Position numbers and translations under genes: made by a program
Origin: Myxococcales bacterium
GTDB lineage: Bacteria > Myxococcota_A > Polyangia > Fen-1088
Length of the DNA: 64,000 nt
Assembly: GCA_025350815.1 (NCBI GenBank)
Contig: JANXXE010000113.1
Coordinates: 45,564 to 109,563 of the forward strand
Direction of reading: 5' to 3'
Shown: positions 9,820-18,883 of the stretch, in pieces
How positions within the stretch are numbered: position 1 is the stretch's first letter
Layout of the letters: each line of letters starts with the position of its first letter
The notes under the pieces: generated by a model
Database searches by the model: none
What the model was told of the DNA's origin: nothing
What the model saw: only the letters and a program-made list of their open reading frames with translations

Positions 9820-12800
9820 CTACTGCTTGGCCGCTGTTATGGTGGCCGCGGGTGGCAACTCGACCGTGACGGCCGCAGGGGTCATCAGCGTCGACACGTA
9901 ACCGGCCTCGGGCCGCGCCTCAGACGCTAGGGGATATTCGGAGGGCTGCATCTGGTTCAGCTCGACCTCGCACATCCGTGACCATTCGTTGAACCAGGAC
10001 TTCTCCGTCGCGGCCTTCAGACACAGCTCGTAGCCCTGAACGGCCTTGGTCTCAATCGGCTCGGCCTTGTCGACCAGGGCATCACAGAAGATTTCGCGCG
10101 GTCGGTTGCCCCACTCGTCCTGTTCCTTCAGATCCTTGGGGATCTCGGCTGTGTATAGCTGGTCGACAAAGTTCGCATAGACCTCGCCAATACGCGCCGA
10201 CGCCGCGATGGTCCAGTGGGCGGCCTTGTATTCGAGGACGCGATCGTAGACGCCCTTCTTGTCGGCGCTGGGACCGGCCAGCTTGAAAGCCAGCTTCTCC
10301 TTGTCGTCGAGGTACTTCTTGAACTTCTTCGTCGACTCCTCAAGCTTCTTCTTCTTGGCAGCCGCCTTCGCCTTGCTGTCGTAGGTCGTCGGCTTCTGAA
10401 AATCGAGGCCCTCGGGGAACTTCACCTTCAAGAATTCCTCGTAGCCGGCCTCACCCTCGTAAAACACCGCACCCGCCGCCGCGTACGTCGCAAGCGCAAT
10501 ACGCTGTTGCTGCTCCGCTGGGCTGGCGCCGGGAACCTTCTTCGCGCCCTCGCCGTTCGCCCATAGCTTCCGCACCGTCGCGAAGTGATCCTGCGCCTGC
10601 TTCGCGCCCGCCTTGTTGCGTTCGAATATCGTTATCTTGGAGCGCGTAGGCGGGCCGCACTGGGTGCGGATTTCCTTGATGCGCTTCTTGCGGTCCTTGA
10701 TCTTCTTGTTGATGTCGTAAAGCACCTTCTGCCGGCCGCTGGCGGTCACGCGCTGGACGTCGATGCACGCGCCGTTGACGCCGTCCTTCGGACACGCCTT
10801 CTTCCAGGCCATCTCGCCCAGTTTGAAATGGGCCAGAATCAACTTGTCGATGCCACCCTGCGTGCCCCAGCGTTTGATGTACTCATTCAGGTGGCGGGCC
10901 AGTTCGTCGTTCTTGTTCTGCTTTTCGTAGACGTCGCCCATCTGGAAAAACACGTCGGCGGCATCTCGGGGTTTGCGTGCCCCGTAGAACTTGATAAAGG
11001 CGTTCATGTCTTCGATCGCCTTGTCGAAATCCCCCAAACCAATGCGAAACACGGTCGCGTTTCCCAGCGCCGTCTCGGCGTCCTTCTCGCCCGGGAACTT
11101 GGTCGCAAACAGCTCGTAGTACTCGGCCGCCCGCGTGTAGGACGCCAACTGGTGATAGCCGGACGCAATCTTGTACTGCGCCTTCAAGGCCAGCGGATCC
11201 TTCGGATGCGCCTTGATCAGTGACTCGCGGACACGGATCGCCTGGCCGATCAGCCGTGCGTTCTGGTAGCACATCCCCGCGTCGTATAGACGCTCGGCGT
11301 GGCGGGGATCGTCGGGCAAGGAATCGGCTGCGGCCTCCATCGAACGGGCGCATTCCTTGAAGTTCTTCTCGGACTCGTAGCGCTTGGCCTCGATGACGTA
11401 GCTGTCGGTCTTGATCGTCACCATCTGTTTCTGGAACTCGGGATCCTTCATCAGCTGAGGAATCTTCATGAACTTGTCAGCCAGCGCGACCACCTCTTTG
11501 GAACGGTGGGTGATGTTCAAAGAATCGAGCAACAGGTTGGCCGAATAGACCGCCAACTCATGGTCCGGATGGTGGTCGACCACATCCTGGAACAGCTTGA
11601 TGGCCTCGTCGAAGTGGTTGTAGTCGTAATAGATCCGGGCCTTGCGGTACTTGATCGTCACCATCTCGGGCGAGTTCGGCACGTATTTAATGTACGTATC
11701 GAAGGCCCCGATCATCTTCTGCTGGTACTCGGGGATCTTCTGCGCCTTGAAGTCCTTTTCGTCGCGCTTCTTGTCATCCGGCCCCGCGCCGCTGTCGTCC
11801 AGGTTCAGGGCGTTTTTCCACGAAATGACCGCGGCATAGGCCGCCTCCTTTAGCCACTTGGCCTTGGGATCGGGGTTCATCTGCACAACGCGCGTGTAGG
11901 CTTCGGCGGCTTCCTTCCACGCCTCGGTCTGGAACAGGACTTCCGCGTAATAGAAGGCCAACTCGTAGGCCTCCTTGTCGTGCGAGAAGTGATCCAGGTA
12001 CTCCTTGTAGATGAACTTGACCAACTGGTACGTGTCCGGGTTCTTCGTCTTGGTCGCTTCCTTGTGCCAGATGAAGGCCAGTTCCTTGGTCGTGTCGCGG
12101 TAGGAAACCCGACATTCCTCCAGCACGTCTTTCTTCACACCTTGCATCTTCGACACATGTTCGTAGGCCGCGCCCAGCGCCTGGATCTGTTGCACTTGGT
12201 CGCGCTTCGTCCCCTGCGACAAGGTGTTGCGCACGACTTTGTTCTGCCATTCACAAATGCGCGGCGACGTTTCGTTCAGCGCCATCAGCTTGCGGTAGAC
12301 CTTGGTGGAATCGGCGAACATTCCCTGTTCCCAATAAAGCTCCGCCAGCGCTTCCATCATCTTTGGGGCGAAATCACCGCCCCAGCGCAAGAAGAACTCC
12401 CACGCCTTGTCCGAATTGCCGACGCGGGCGTACGCCTTGACGATGTCCTTCTTCGCCTCGCGTTCAAGCGCCATGCGCTGCTGCTTGTTGCCGCCCTTGC
12501 CCTCTTGCGAGATGCGGACGACGCTGACGAAGATTTCAAGCGCCTTGGTGAAATTGCCCAGATTGATCCAGCACCAGCCCTTCTTGTAGACGGCGTAACC
12601 GTAGACATCGGACTTGGGGAATTGTTCGACCCGCTCGTAGAATTTCAGCGCGCTGTCCATCTCGCCCTTGGTGAAATAGAACTCGGCGAAGGACAGATAC
12701 GCGTACGGAACGTACTTCGAGTTCGGGTAGTCCTTTATCAGGCGGTGATAAAACTCGCGTGCTTGGTCAGTCTTCTTCACCGAATCCAGCATGTACGCCA

Positions 12801-13347
12801 GCTTGTACAGGACCTCGTCCATGCGTTCGTACTTCTTGAAGCGCGACGCCGCAACGTAGGACTCGACCGCCTTGAGCAGCCACTGGTTTTGCTGATCTTC
12901 GAACCCCTTCTGCTGCTTCTGAAGACCGGACTTGGCGCCGGGCGCGGCGTCGAAGATCTTTTGGTCGAGAGAACGCGCTCGAAAATTGAAAAATCGCTGT
13001 TTTTCGGCATATAGCTCGGCCAGACGGAAATGAAAATCCGCCTTCTGGGGATCTTCGTCGCCGGTAATGCGAATCAACCGCTGCATCTGGTTGATCTGCT
13101 TGTCGTTCAGCTCCTGAATTTTGTCCTGACGACCCTCGACGAACTGGTCGATGGTCAGCACGGGACCCGAGGTCTTCTGGTCTTTGGGCGGCGCTGCCGG
13201 CTTCGTCAGGTTGGTTTGCGCCACCCCGGGGACCTCCGCCTCCTGCTTGCCGAACTTCTTCGCCGCCGCGGCGACTGCCAGCGTTGGCGACAGCGACGCC
13301 CCCATTGTCGCGACAAGCGACAATGCCAACATTCTTGTCGTGATCAT
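9820..13347 (-). CDS. gltD: GltD (AgmU)-like periplasmic TPR protein
   Basis: A 1175-residue protein, close to the roughly 1200 residues of M. xanthus AgmU. ATG 13347 is preceded by AGGTAGGA. The N-terminus is a signal peptide (MITTRMLALSLVATMGASL...AVA). A region with QINQMQRLI and FHFRLAELY follows, then a long series of TPR-like helical pairs up to about residue 860, then Lys-rich helical segments (DINKKIKDRKKRIKEIR; KAAAKKKKLEESTKKFKKYL). AgmU/GltD is a periplasmic/cytoplasmic TPR protein of the gliding and sporulation-related Glt/Nfs machineries. NfsD-type paralogs exist, so the gene could serve a spore-coat (Nfs) role rather than motility. The neighbouring gltE, gltF and gltG do not decide between the two. 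Confidence 0.8.
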   Translation of the reverse strand: MITTRMLALSLVATMGASLSPTLAVAAAAKKFGKQEAEVPGVAQTNLTKPAAPPKDQKTSGPVLTIDQFVEGRQDKIQELNDKQINQMQRLIRITGDEDPQKADFHFRLAELYAEKQRFFNFRARSLDQKIFDAAPGAKSGLQKQQKGFEDQQNQWLLKAVESYVAASRFKKYERMDEVLYKLAYMLDSVKKTDQAREFYHRLIKDYPNSKYVPYAYLSFAEFYFTKGEMDSALKFYERVEQFPKSDVYGYAVYKKGWCWINLGNFTKALEIFVSVVRISQEGKGGNKQQRMALEREAKKDIVKAYARVGNSDKAWEFFLRWGGDFAPKMMEALAELYWEQGMFADSTKVYRKLMALNETSPRICEWQNKVVRNTLSQGTKRDQVQQIQALGAAYEHVSKMQGVKKDVLEECRVSYRDTTKELAFIWHKEATKTKNPDTYQLVKFIYKEYLDHFSHDKEAYELAFYYAEVLFQTEAWKEAAEAYTRVVQMNPDPKAKWLKEAAYAAVISWKNALNLDDSGAGPDDKKRDEKDFKAQKIPEYQQKMIGAFDTYIKYVPNSPEMVTIKYRKARIYYDYNHFDEAIKLFQDVVDHHPDHELAVYSANLLLDSLNITHRSKEVVALADKFMKIPQLMKDPEFQKQMVTIKTDSYVIEAKRYESEKNFKECARSMEAAADSLPDDPRHAERLYDAGMCYQNARLIGQAIRVRESLIKAHPKDPLALKAQYKIASGYHQLASYTRAAEYYELFATKFPGEKDAETALGNATVFRIGLGDFDKAIEDMNAFIKFYGARKPRDAADVFFQMGDVYEKQNKNDELARHLNEYIKRWGTQGGIDKLILAHFKLGEMAWKKACPKDGVNGACIDVQRVTASGRQKVLYDINKKIKDRKKRIKEIRTQCGPPTRSKITIFERNKAGAKQAQDHFATVRKLWANGEGAKKVPGASPAEQQQRIALATYAAAGAVFYEGEAGYEEFLKVKFPEGLDFQKPTTYDSKAKAAAKKKKLEESTKKFKKYLDDKEKLAFKLAGPSADKKGVYDRVLEYKAAHWTIAASARIGEVYANFVDQLYTAEIPKDLKEQDEWGNRPREIFCDALVDKAEPIETKAVQGYELCLKAATEKSWFNEWSRMCEVELNQMQPSEYPLASEARPEAGYVSTLMTPAAVTVELPPAATITAAKQ

Positions 13348-13401
13348 GCTTGGATTCCTACCTTTGCGACGTTCATTCCGACGCCCCGGACCCGGCCCGC
13401 G

Positions 13402-15042
13402 CTATTGCGTGGGTCCAGCCGGTGCGCCTTCGGGCGCGCTCTTCTCGCATTTGTTGGTCAAACGGAATCGGTAATAACCAAGCTCGTCGCGCCAGTACTC
13501 GCCCGTGAAGGGCCAGAACTCGTGCTCATCATCGACCCGCACATTGCCGATTTCCTTGGACTTACCCGACCCTTGAATTTGCTGTTCCTGCACAATCTCC
13601 TGCTCCAGCGATCCCTTCTCACCCTGCAGAATTTCGTACTCGATCTTGATCACGCGCTTCATCAGTTGCGCCATCTCGCTCAACAACCGCGACACGCGCT
13701 GGCGGGCCAGCTCGCCGGCCTCGTTGACGACCAGCGAGCGCTGCAGGGTCACGTCAGTGTAGACGGCGTTCGCCACCGCGGTCGACTTCCAGGCAACGTC
13801 GGCCCGTTCGTGCTGAGCCAGCTCGCGGTCGAGTTCCTTCACGTAGTCAAACCGTTTGGCCAAGCTGCGATCGGAAATGACCGCCCTGATGGCGCGCTCG
13901 GTGGCGCCCGGCAAACCCGACTCGCCCGTGCGGATTTTTGCCGCCAGCTCAAAGAAGGCGTCGTTCGCGGCGGTACCGTCGTGGACCCGCTTGAGCTCCT
14001 GCGCCAGTGGCAGCACGCTGTCGTTGAACTCGGCGACGGCCTCATTGGCGCGGTCATAAAGACAGTTGTAGAAGTAGATGGTGGCCTTCACCGTCATCGC
14101 CTCGGCGACGGACTCGGGCTTGATGAAGTTCTCGAAGAACGGCGCCTGCAACGTGTGGATGTTGCCGAGGGCCTTTGAGTAGCCGGCCTGCTTCAGCATG
14201 AAGTTCGCCCAGGACGCCTCGAACAGGCTGTTCGGCCAATCATAGGAATCAGTCGACACACGGTCGAAGTACTTCACCGCCAAGTCGAACTGTCCCGTGG
14301 AGTAGAAGGTGCGAGCCAGCGACAGGTTTGCCAGATCCTCGAATGGTTTGGCTTTCGGATCCTTGGTTTCGGCGGCGGCCCGCAGGACCTCTTTGAAGGC
14401 CTCGACGGCCGGCTTGGCCTGGTACTCGCGCACGTGCGTGGCGCCCTCGAACAGTTTCGCTTGCACGTAAAATTCGCTACTGGGCGGGACCGCATTGAAC
14501 AGGGTCACAGCCTCTTTGAACTTGCTCTTGTTGTAATTGTACTTGCCCAGAAGGAAATACAGCTCGTTGCGTACGCTTTCCATGGCCGGCTGGTCCAGCT
14601 CGGATCGATCGTACTTGCCGATCTTCTCAAGAATGCCTGCGGAATCAGGGACCTCGCGGGACAGGGATGCCAGCCACTTCAGGGTCTCGTTGTAATGGGC
14701 ATGGGCGGCCCCCTTCTGCACGATGCGGTCGAAAAACGTGATGGACGCGGCATAAAACCGCAGCTTGTACAGCGTCTTGCCCATCATGAATTCGGCCTTC
14801 TGCTTGTTGGCCACGCTGTCGCCCGATTCGCCTTCCACGACTTTGAAAAGCTCGATCGACGCCGAATAGTACTCCTCGGTGTCGTAGAGCTTCGTCGCCC
14901 TGTCCAACGCCGGGGACGCCTGGTCGACCGGCGCGGTGACCTTGGGCTTCTTCTTCTGCGCCTGCGCCATCGCAGGCGGCGCGATGGCCAGCATCAAGCA
15001 GGAGATGACTACAAGCAGCGCGGCGTCTCGATCACGGCTCAT
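13402..15042 (-). CDS. GltC-like exported TPR protein
   Basis: A 546-residue protein. ATG 15042 is preferred to the upstream frame from 15189 because GAGG stands seven bases before it and it opens with a signal peptide (MSRDRDAALLVVISCLMLAIAPPAMAQA). TPR-like helices follow, for example YYSASIELFKVVEGE and FDLAVKYFDRVSTD, over residues about 50-330. A helical C-terminal part holds a coiled-coil-prone stretch (LLSEMAQLMKRVIKIEYEI) and ends with a WPFTGEYWRDELGYYRF segment. It is the first gene of the minus-strand glt operon, 54 bases upstream of gltD. In M. xanthus GltC is a TPR protein of about this size and interacts with outer-membrane GltA and GltB. I assign it as GltC-like on architecture and context, so orthology is moderate. 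Confidence 0.6.
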   Translation of the reverse strand: MSRDRDAALLVVISCLMLAIAPPAMAQAQKKKPKVTAPVDQASPALDRATKLYDTEEYYSASIELFKVVEGESGDSVANKQKAEFMMGKTLYKLRFYAASITFFDRIVQKGAAHAHYNETLKWLASLSREVPDSAGILEKIGKYDRSELDQPAMESVRNELYFLLGKYNYNKSKFKEAVTLFNAVPPSSEFYVQAKLFEGATHVREYQAKPAVEAFKEVLRAAAETKDPKAKPFEDLANLSLARTFYSTGQFDLAVKYFDRVSTDSYDWPNSLFEASWANFMLKQAGYSKALGNIHTLQAPFFENFIKPESVAEAMTVKATIYFYNCLYDRANEAVAEFNDSVLPLAQELKRVHDGTAANDAFFELAAKIRTGESGLPGATERAIRAVISDRSLAKRFDYVKELDRELAQHERADVAWKSTAVANAVYTDVTLQRSLVVNEAGELARQRVSRLLSEMAQLMKRVIKIEYEILQGEKGSLEQEIVQEQQIQGSGKSKEIGNVRVDDEHEFWPFTGEYWRDELGYYRFRLTNKCEKSAPEGAPAGPTQ

Positions 15043-15340
15043 GTCCAGACCTCTGTTGGGTGGCGCCTTCTCGACCAAGAAGACAGAAAAGAAGACAGGA
15101 AATGACGACGACTTTGAAGCTAAGTTCTCGGCCCGCGAGCGGTTTGCTGCCGTCCCCCCCCAAACCCACGCCCTGGCTGCCGCAAACAAAAATAATTTCC
15201 ATAACTTAGGATGCCCAGCCGGGAGTCGTCCGTCGGGGAGGGATCACGGAAACCGAGCCATCGTATGCAGGGAGATCTGGGCTGTCAAGGCATAAGGCGC
15301 CTCATGTCACCCCGGGCCATGGTATATTTAACTATCTGTT

Positions 15341-15364
15341 TTTACACGAAAATTTACACGAAAA
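15341..15364. repeat. Perfect 12-bp tandem repeat TTTACACGAAAA x2
   Basis: Two adjacent identical copies (15341-15352 and 15353-15364) in the AT-rich part of the glt divergent region. The arrangement suggests a binding site for a regulator of one or both flanking units. No known consensus was recognised. Confidence 0.6.
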
Positions 15365-15430
15365 CATTGTCGACACAGCGCGCTGACGCCTTGTCTCCGC
15401 GGGGCCAAATTGGGAGCCAGTGATTCGTTG

Positions 15431-15458
15431 TTGACACCCAAGAGGTGGCCGATAAGAT
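15431..15458 (+). promoter_or_regulatory. Sigma-70-type promoter, TTGACA-N16-TAAGAT
   Basis: TTGACA at 15431-15436 and TAAGAT at 15453-15458, separated by 16 bases, lie 31 bases upstream of the lipoprotein start at 15490. The position relative to the start supports real use. It also argues against the longer reading frame that would begin inside the promoter. Confidence 0.6.
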
Positions 15459-15489
15459 GACGCCTCCTTTGCGGACGGGAGGAGCCCAG

Positions 15490-15996
15490 ATGATCCCGAA
15501 TTCGTGTGTCATCCGCCACAGGCGGCAGTCTTTTATTGATGGACAGTCGCGCTTTCTGGCGACCGCCGCACTGTTTCTAATCGGTCTTCTGGGTACCGGC
15601 TGCGAAGACAAGGCCATCGGCCGCGTCTGCGACGTGCAGGCAGACGGGGGCGCCTTGCAGGCAATGTTCAACGGCCAGGCCCTCGAGTGCCCGAGCCGTA
15701 TCTGCCTGCGACCCTCGAAGGACAACACAGTCGCCAAATCCGTCACTACGACTGCCCTGTGTTCGGCCGAGTGTTCGAAGGACAGTGACTGCGACGGCGA
15801 AACGCGCAACGGCAACGTCGGCAGCGACCGCCGCTGCACCTCGGGCTTTGTCTGCGGCGTGGCCTTTGAGGTCGGCCCCCTTTGCTGCAAGAAGCTGTGC
15901 ATCTGCAAGGATTTCATCAACATCCCCACGGGTGGTCTACAGCGCCCGGCGTCTTGCGATCCCGCCAAGTCCCAGGGCCAGTGTTCGAACATCTGA
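15490..15996 (+). CDS. Cys-rich lipoprotein, candidate CglC/GltK of the gliding machinery
   Basis: A 168-residue protein. ATG 15490 is fixed by GGAGG seven bases upstream. Lipobox LLGTGC gives a lipidated Cys38. The mature part has roughly fifteen cysteines in a patterned array (IGRVC, ECPSRICL, LCSAECSKDSDC, RRCTSGFVC, CCKKLCICKDF), typical of a disulfide-stabilised exported protein. It is divergent from the glt operon across the regulatory gap. In M. xanthus the outer-membrane lipoprotein GltK/CglC is encoded next to gltA, gltB and gltC. The Cys pattern resembles what I remember of CglC, but no alignment was possible. Other myxobacterial Cys-rich lipoproteins look similar, so treat the identity as a hypothesis. 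Confidence 0.65.
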   Translation: MIPNSCVIRHRRQSFIDGQSRFLATAALFLIGLLGTGCEDKAIGRVCDVQADGGALQAMFNGQALECPSRICLRPSKDNTVAKSVTTTALCSAECSKDSDCDGETRNGNVGSDRRCTSGFVCGVAFEVGPLCCKKLCICKDFINIPTGGLQRPASCDPAKSQGQCSNI

Positions 15997-16003
15997 TCGC
16001 GGC

Positions 16004-16378
16004 TTGACCGACCGCCGTTCGGCGACTGGCACCCGGGCCGAGCAGGTCGCGGTGCAACACCTGGAGGATCGGGGTCTGCGCGTCATCACGCGCAACTGGC
16101 GCCGTCCGGAAGGCGAGTTGGACGTCATCGCCGAGCACGACGGCGCCTGCGTATTCGTGGAGGTGCGGTCGCGAACGGGTTCCGAGCGCGGCCACCCGCT
16201 GGAAACGGTGAACCAGCGGAAGCAGGCCCAAATCATCCGCACAGCCAGGTTGTACCTGGATGCCACACCGGGATCCTGGTCAGCCTACCGCTTCGACGTC
16301 GTGGGCGTCGTCTTCACGTCGACAGGCGACGTCCTGGAATGCGTCCACATCGAGGACGCGTTCCAGGTGGGCGGCTGA
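16004..16378 (+). CDS. YraN / UPF0102 family nuclease-like protein
   Basis: A 124-residue protein when started at TTG 16004. The frame continues upstream but there overlaps the lipoprotein gene, and family members begin about where this TTG lies. No clear ribosome site marks it, so the start is uncertain. The core has the YraN signature of the restriction-endonuclease fold: GTRAEQVAVQHLEDRGL, RNWRRPEGELDVIAEHD, VFVEVRSR. The acidic residues of GELD and the EVR motif form the putative metal site. The biochemical role is not established. It usually neighbours rplS and rnhB. Here it faces rplS tail-to-tail and no rnhB is present. Confidence 0.8.
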   Translation: MTDRRSATGTRAEQVAVQHLEDRGLRVITRNWRRPEGELDVIAEHDGACVFVEVRSRTGSERGHPLETVNQRKQAQIIRTARLYLDATPGSWSAYRFDVVGVVFTSTGDVLECVHIEDAFQVGG

Positions 16379-16398
16379 ACGCGCGGGCGCGGCCCGGG

Positions 16399-16812
16399 CT
16401 AGGTCGCGACTGCAGCGGGCGCGGCCACGGCGTCGGGCTGGGTGGCGCCAGCATCGACGATGGTCTTCTGACCCTTGATGCGGGCGGCGCGGCCCTTGAG
16501 GTCGCGCAGGTAGTTCAGGCGCGAGCGACGGACCCGCCCCTTTTGGACGATTTCGATCTTCTCGATGCGGCTGGTGTGCAGCGGGAAGATACGTTCCACC
16601 CCAACGCCGTAGGAGATCTTGCGAACCGTGAACGTCGCGCGGGCACCGCCTCGGTGCTGGCCGATGACGACACCCTCGAAGATCTGGACGCGCTCTTTGT
16701 CGCCTTCCTTGATCAGGGTGTGAACGCGGACGCTGTCACCAGAGCGAAACTCAGGGATGTTGTCGCGACGAAATGACTTCTCGATGTCTCGAATAACAGG
16801 GTTCTGGCTCAT
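16399..16812 (-). CDS. rplS: 50S ribosomal protein L19
   Basis: A 137-residue protein. ATG 16812 begins [14 protein letters not shown], matching L19 N-termini. The body has [35 protein letters not shown] and [11 protein letters not shown], all typical of L19, a protein at the 30S/50S interface. A non-conserved Ala-rich tail of about 20 residues ([16 protein letters not shown]) extends it beyond the usual 115 residues. Last gene of the rpsP-khpA-rimM-trmD-rplS operon. Confidence 0.97.
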   Translation of the reverse strand: MSQNPVIRDIEKSFRRDNIPEFRSGDSVRVHTLIKEGDKERVQIFEGVVIGQHRGGARATFTVRKISYGVGVERIFPLHTSRIEKIEIVQKGRVRRSRLNYLRDLKGRAARIKGQKTIVDAGATQPDAVAAPAAVAT

Positions 16813-16875
16813 GGTCCGCTCCGGACGGGTATAACTACGTTGAACCTCGGCGGCAGTCAACTCCGAGGGTCGTGT

Positions 16876-17640
16876 TCATCCGCTTTTTCCGCCGCCGGGT
16901 ACCGATTTTCCCTTGAACAGTCGGCTCTCGACCTCGGTGACGGGGTGCGCGACCAGCAGATCAGGCCGCCGTTCGTGGGTTCGGCGCAACGCCTCCTGCC
17001 GACGCCACCGTTCAATCTCGGCGTGGTCGCCCGACAGCAGAACGGGCGGCACGGGCAGGCCCCGAAATGCGGGCGGCCGTGTGAACTGCGGGTATTCGAG
17101 GCGGCCTGACGAAAACGACTCGTCCTCGATCGACTCGCTTTGGCCAACGACCCCGGGTACCAGGCGCGTCACGACCTCGATGACGACCGCCGCCGCAACC
17201 TCGCCGCCGGAAAGAACATAGTCACCGATGCTGAGAATTTCGTCCGCGTACAGGGACGCGACCCTTTCATCCACGCCCTCATAGCGTCCGCAAATCAACA
17301 TCAGACGCTGGCGCGTGGCCAGTTCCGCCGCCTTGGCCTGACGCAAGGGCAGTCCCTGGGGCGACAGCAAGATGCGATGGGCGCGACCGCGCTGGGTCTC
17401 CACGTGGTCGATAGCCGCCGCCAGGGGCTCGACCCGCAAGATCATCCCGGGGCCACCGCCGTAGGGCGTGTCGTCCACCGAGCGATGCTTGCCCAGGCCA
17501 AAATCGCGGGGATTCGTGCGGTCGACCCGGACGATTCCGCTAGCAATCGCCTTGCCCAGCAAGCTGGCCGCCAGGAAGGAATCGAACAGCTCGGGGAACA
17601 GCGTCACGATCTCGACGTGCAGGCCCGTCGGTTCACTCAT
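16876..17640 (-). CDS. trmD: tRNA (guanine37-N1)-methyltransferase TrmD
   Basis: A 254-residue SPOUT methyltransferase that makes m1G37 in tRNA anticodon loops and prevents frameshifting. ATG 17640 gives [19 protein letters not shown], the family start, and overlaps the end of rimM by eight bases. Conserved blocks include [41 protein letters not shown] (the knotted SAM site) and LEYPQFTRP. The reading frame stays open upstream inside rimM, but that part is only a shadow. Confidence 0.97.
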   Translation of the reverse strand: MSEPTGLHVEIVTLFPELFDSFLAASLLGKAIASGIVRVDRTNPRDFGLGKHRSVDDTPYGGGPGMILRVEPLAAAIDHVETQRGRAHRILLSPQGLPLRQAKAAELATRQRLMLICGRYEGVDERVASLYADEILSIGDYVLSGGEVAAAVVIEVVTRLVPGVVGQSESIEDESFSSGRLEYPQFTRPPAFRGLPVPPVLLSGDHAEIERWRRQEALRRTHERRPDLLVAHPVTEVESRLFKGKSVPGGGKSG

Positions 17641-18148
17641 GGGTGTCCACCAGCAGGTACCCGGCGCCGAGATCGACCTGCCGGATAAAATCCGGGACCA
17701 CGGGAACCAGGATTTCAGCCCCCCCCGCGTCCTTGACGGTGAGAATGTCGTGAGCACCGTTGAAAAAGGCCTCGGCCACCACGCCACGGTCGCGGCCCTC
17801 GACGTCCGTGACCCGGAGGCCCAGGAGATCTTCGACGTAGCACTCGCCCGAGGCCAGCGGGGGCAGGCTGGCACGCGGCACGTGAAGGTGCCGATGGGTC
17901 AGCAGGGCCGCCTGTTCGCGCGTTTCCACCCCGACAAAGCGCACCAGCAGATCGTTGCCCGCACGCCGGGCACCACGAAGAGTGGCCGGCGCGCGGCGGC
18001 TGTCCTCATCGGTCAGTACGACCTGCACCGGAAAGGCAACCCGCTCAAGCAAACGCCCTTGCGGGTTATAGAGCCTCAACGCCAAGTCGCCACGCAGACC
18101 ATGAGGCTTGCCCAGCACCCCAAGCGACAGCGTGTGGGCGTCGGTCAC
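17633..18148 (-). CDS. rimM: Ribosome maturation factor RimM
   Basis: A 171-residue protein that binds S19 and helps mature the 30S head. The N-terminal RimM domain begins with [14 protein letters not shown], and the C-terminal PRC-barrel has [11 protein letters not shown] and [22 protein letters not shown]. It lies between khpA and trmD, the standard order. Confidence 0.96.
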   Translation of the reverse strand: MTDAHTLSLGVLGKPHGLRGDLALRLYNPQGRLLERVAFPVQVVLTDEDSRRAPATLRGARRAGNDLLVRFVGVETREQAALLTHRHLHVPRASLPPLASGECYVEDLLGLRVTDVEGRDRGVVAEAFFNGAHDILTVKDAGGAEILVPVVPDFIRQVDLGAGYLLVDTHE

Positions 18149-18162
18149 GGCGACCCCCGAGA

Positions 18163-18444
18163 CTATTCGAGGATCTCGAGAATGACCCGGCGACGAGTCT
18201 TGGCAGACGCGGCCGACAGCACGGTCCGCAACGCCTTGGCGGTTCGTCCCTGGCGGCCAATCACGCGGCCGAGATCAGATTCAGCCACCTTCAACTCGAA
18301 AACCAGGGCGTCTGATTCCTCGATCTCCTCGACCTCGACCTGATCCGGGTGTTCGACCAGCGAGCGCGCCAGAAACAGCACCAACTCACGCAGGGGCGGC
18401 GCGTTCAGGTCTCCAGCCAGGGGAGAGTCGGAACCCTCGGTCAC
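18163..18444 (-). CDS. khpA: KH-domain RNA-binding protein KhpA
   Basis: A 93-residue protein with a single KH domain. The GxxG loop is in DLGRVIGRQGRTAKALRTVL. It matches the KhpA/YlqC family, usually encoded between rpsP and rimM as here, and thought to bind many small or structured RNAs, often with a KhpB partner. It starts four bases after the end of rpsP, so translation is probably coupled. Confidence 0.95.
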   Translation of the reverse strand: MTEGSDSPLAGDLNAPPLRELVLFLARSLVEHPDQVEVEEIEESDALVFELKVAESDLGRVIGRQGRTAKALRTVLSAASAKTRRRVILEILE

Positions 18445-18448
18445 AGGA

Positions 18449-18739
18449 TCACGCTGATTTCGCGGAAGGTCGGCTGGCGACCGCTGGTGCGGCGGCCGGC
18501 GCGCGGCGTCCGGCGCGAATCAGCTCTCCCACTGTGACGCTGGGTACCGCGCCGACGGACAGCCAATGCTGCAAGCGCGCGGGGTCAACCTGTAGAGAAG
18601 CCGGATTGCGCAGGGGATCGTAAACGCCGATCTGTTCGATGAACCGGCCGTCGCGCGGACTGCGCCGATCGGCCGCTACCACCCGGTAGAACGGAGTTTT
18701 CTTGCTACCAGCGCGAGTGAGTCGAAGAGTAACGCCCAT
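18449..18739 (-). CDS. rpsP: 30S ribosomal protein S16
   Basis: A 96-residue protein with the S16 signature [20 protein letters not shown] and [12 protein letters not shown]. The C-terminal Ala-rich tail ([18 protein letters not shown]) is longer than usual, as in the L19 of this operon. First gene of the operon, so its promoter should lie in the 144 bases up to 18883, a stretch shared with the divergent cytochrome gene. No promoter could be fixed there. Confidence 0.97.
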   Translation of the reverse strand: MGVTLRLTRAGSKKTPFYRVVAADRRSPRDGRFIEQIGVYDPLRNPASLQVDPARLQHWLSVGAVPSVTVGELIRAGRRAPAAAPAVASRPSAKSA

Positions 18740-18883
18740 TTGTCAAAATCCTCAGGGAATCAGCGGGTCAAAGTAGTGGCAACGTCCGCGGGTGTCAAGC
18801 AAAGGTTCTGGTCCGGAAAATCTAACTCCGCGGGTGACTTATCAGAAGGGTTTCCGGGTAAGGTTGTGTCGGAACGCTTCCGA

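Larger units (their letters stand above)
15043..15489. promoter_or_regulatory. 447-bp divergent intergenic region between the glt operon and a Cys-rich lipoprotein gene
   Basis: The largest non-coding gap in the window. It holds no plausible gene; the small frames crossing it have neither codon character nor ribosome sites. It is distinctly AT-rich around 15320-15370, with a perfect 12-bp tandem repeat (15341-15364) and, near the plus-strand gene, a good sigma-70-type promoter (15431-15458). The promoter of the minus-strand glt operon should also lie here, but I could not fix it. Confidence 0.6.
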
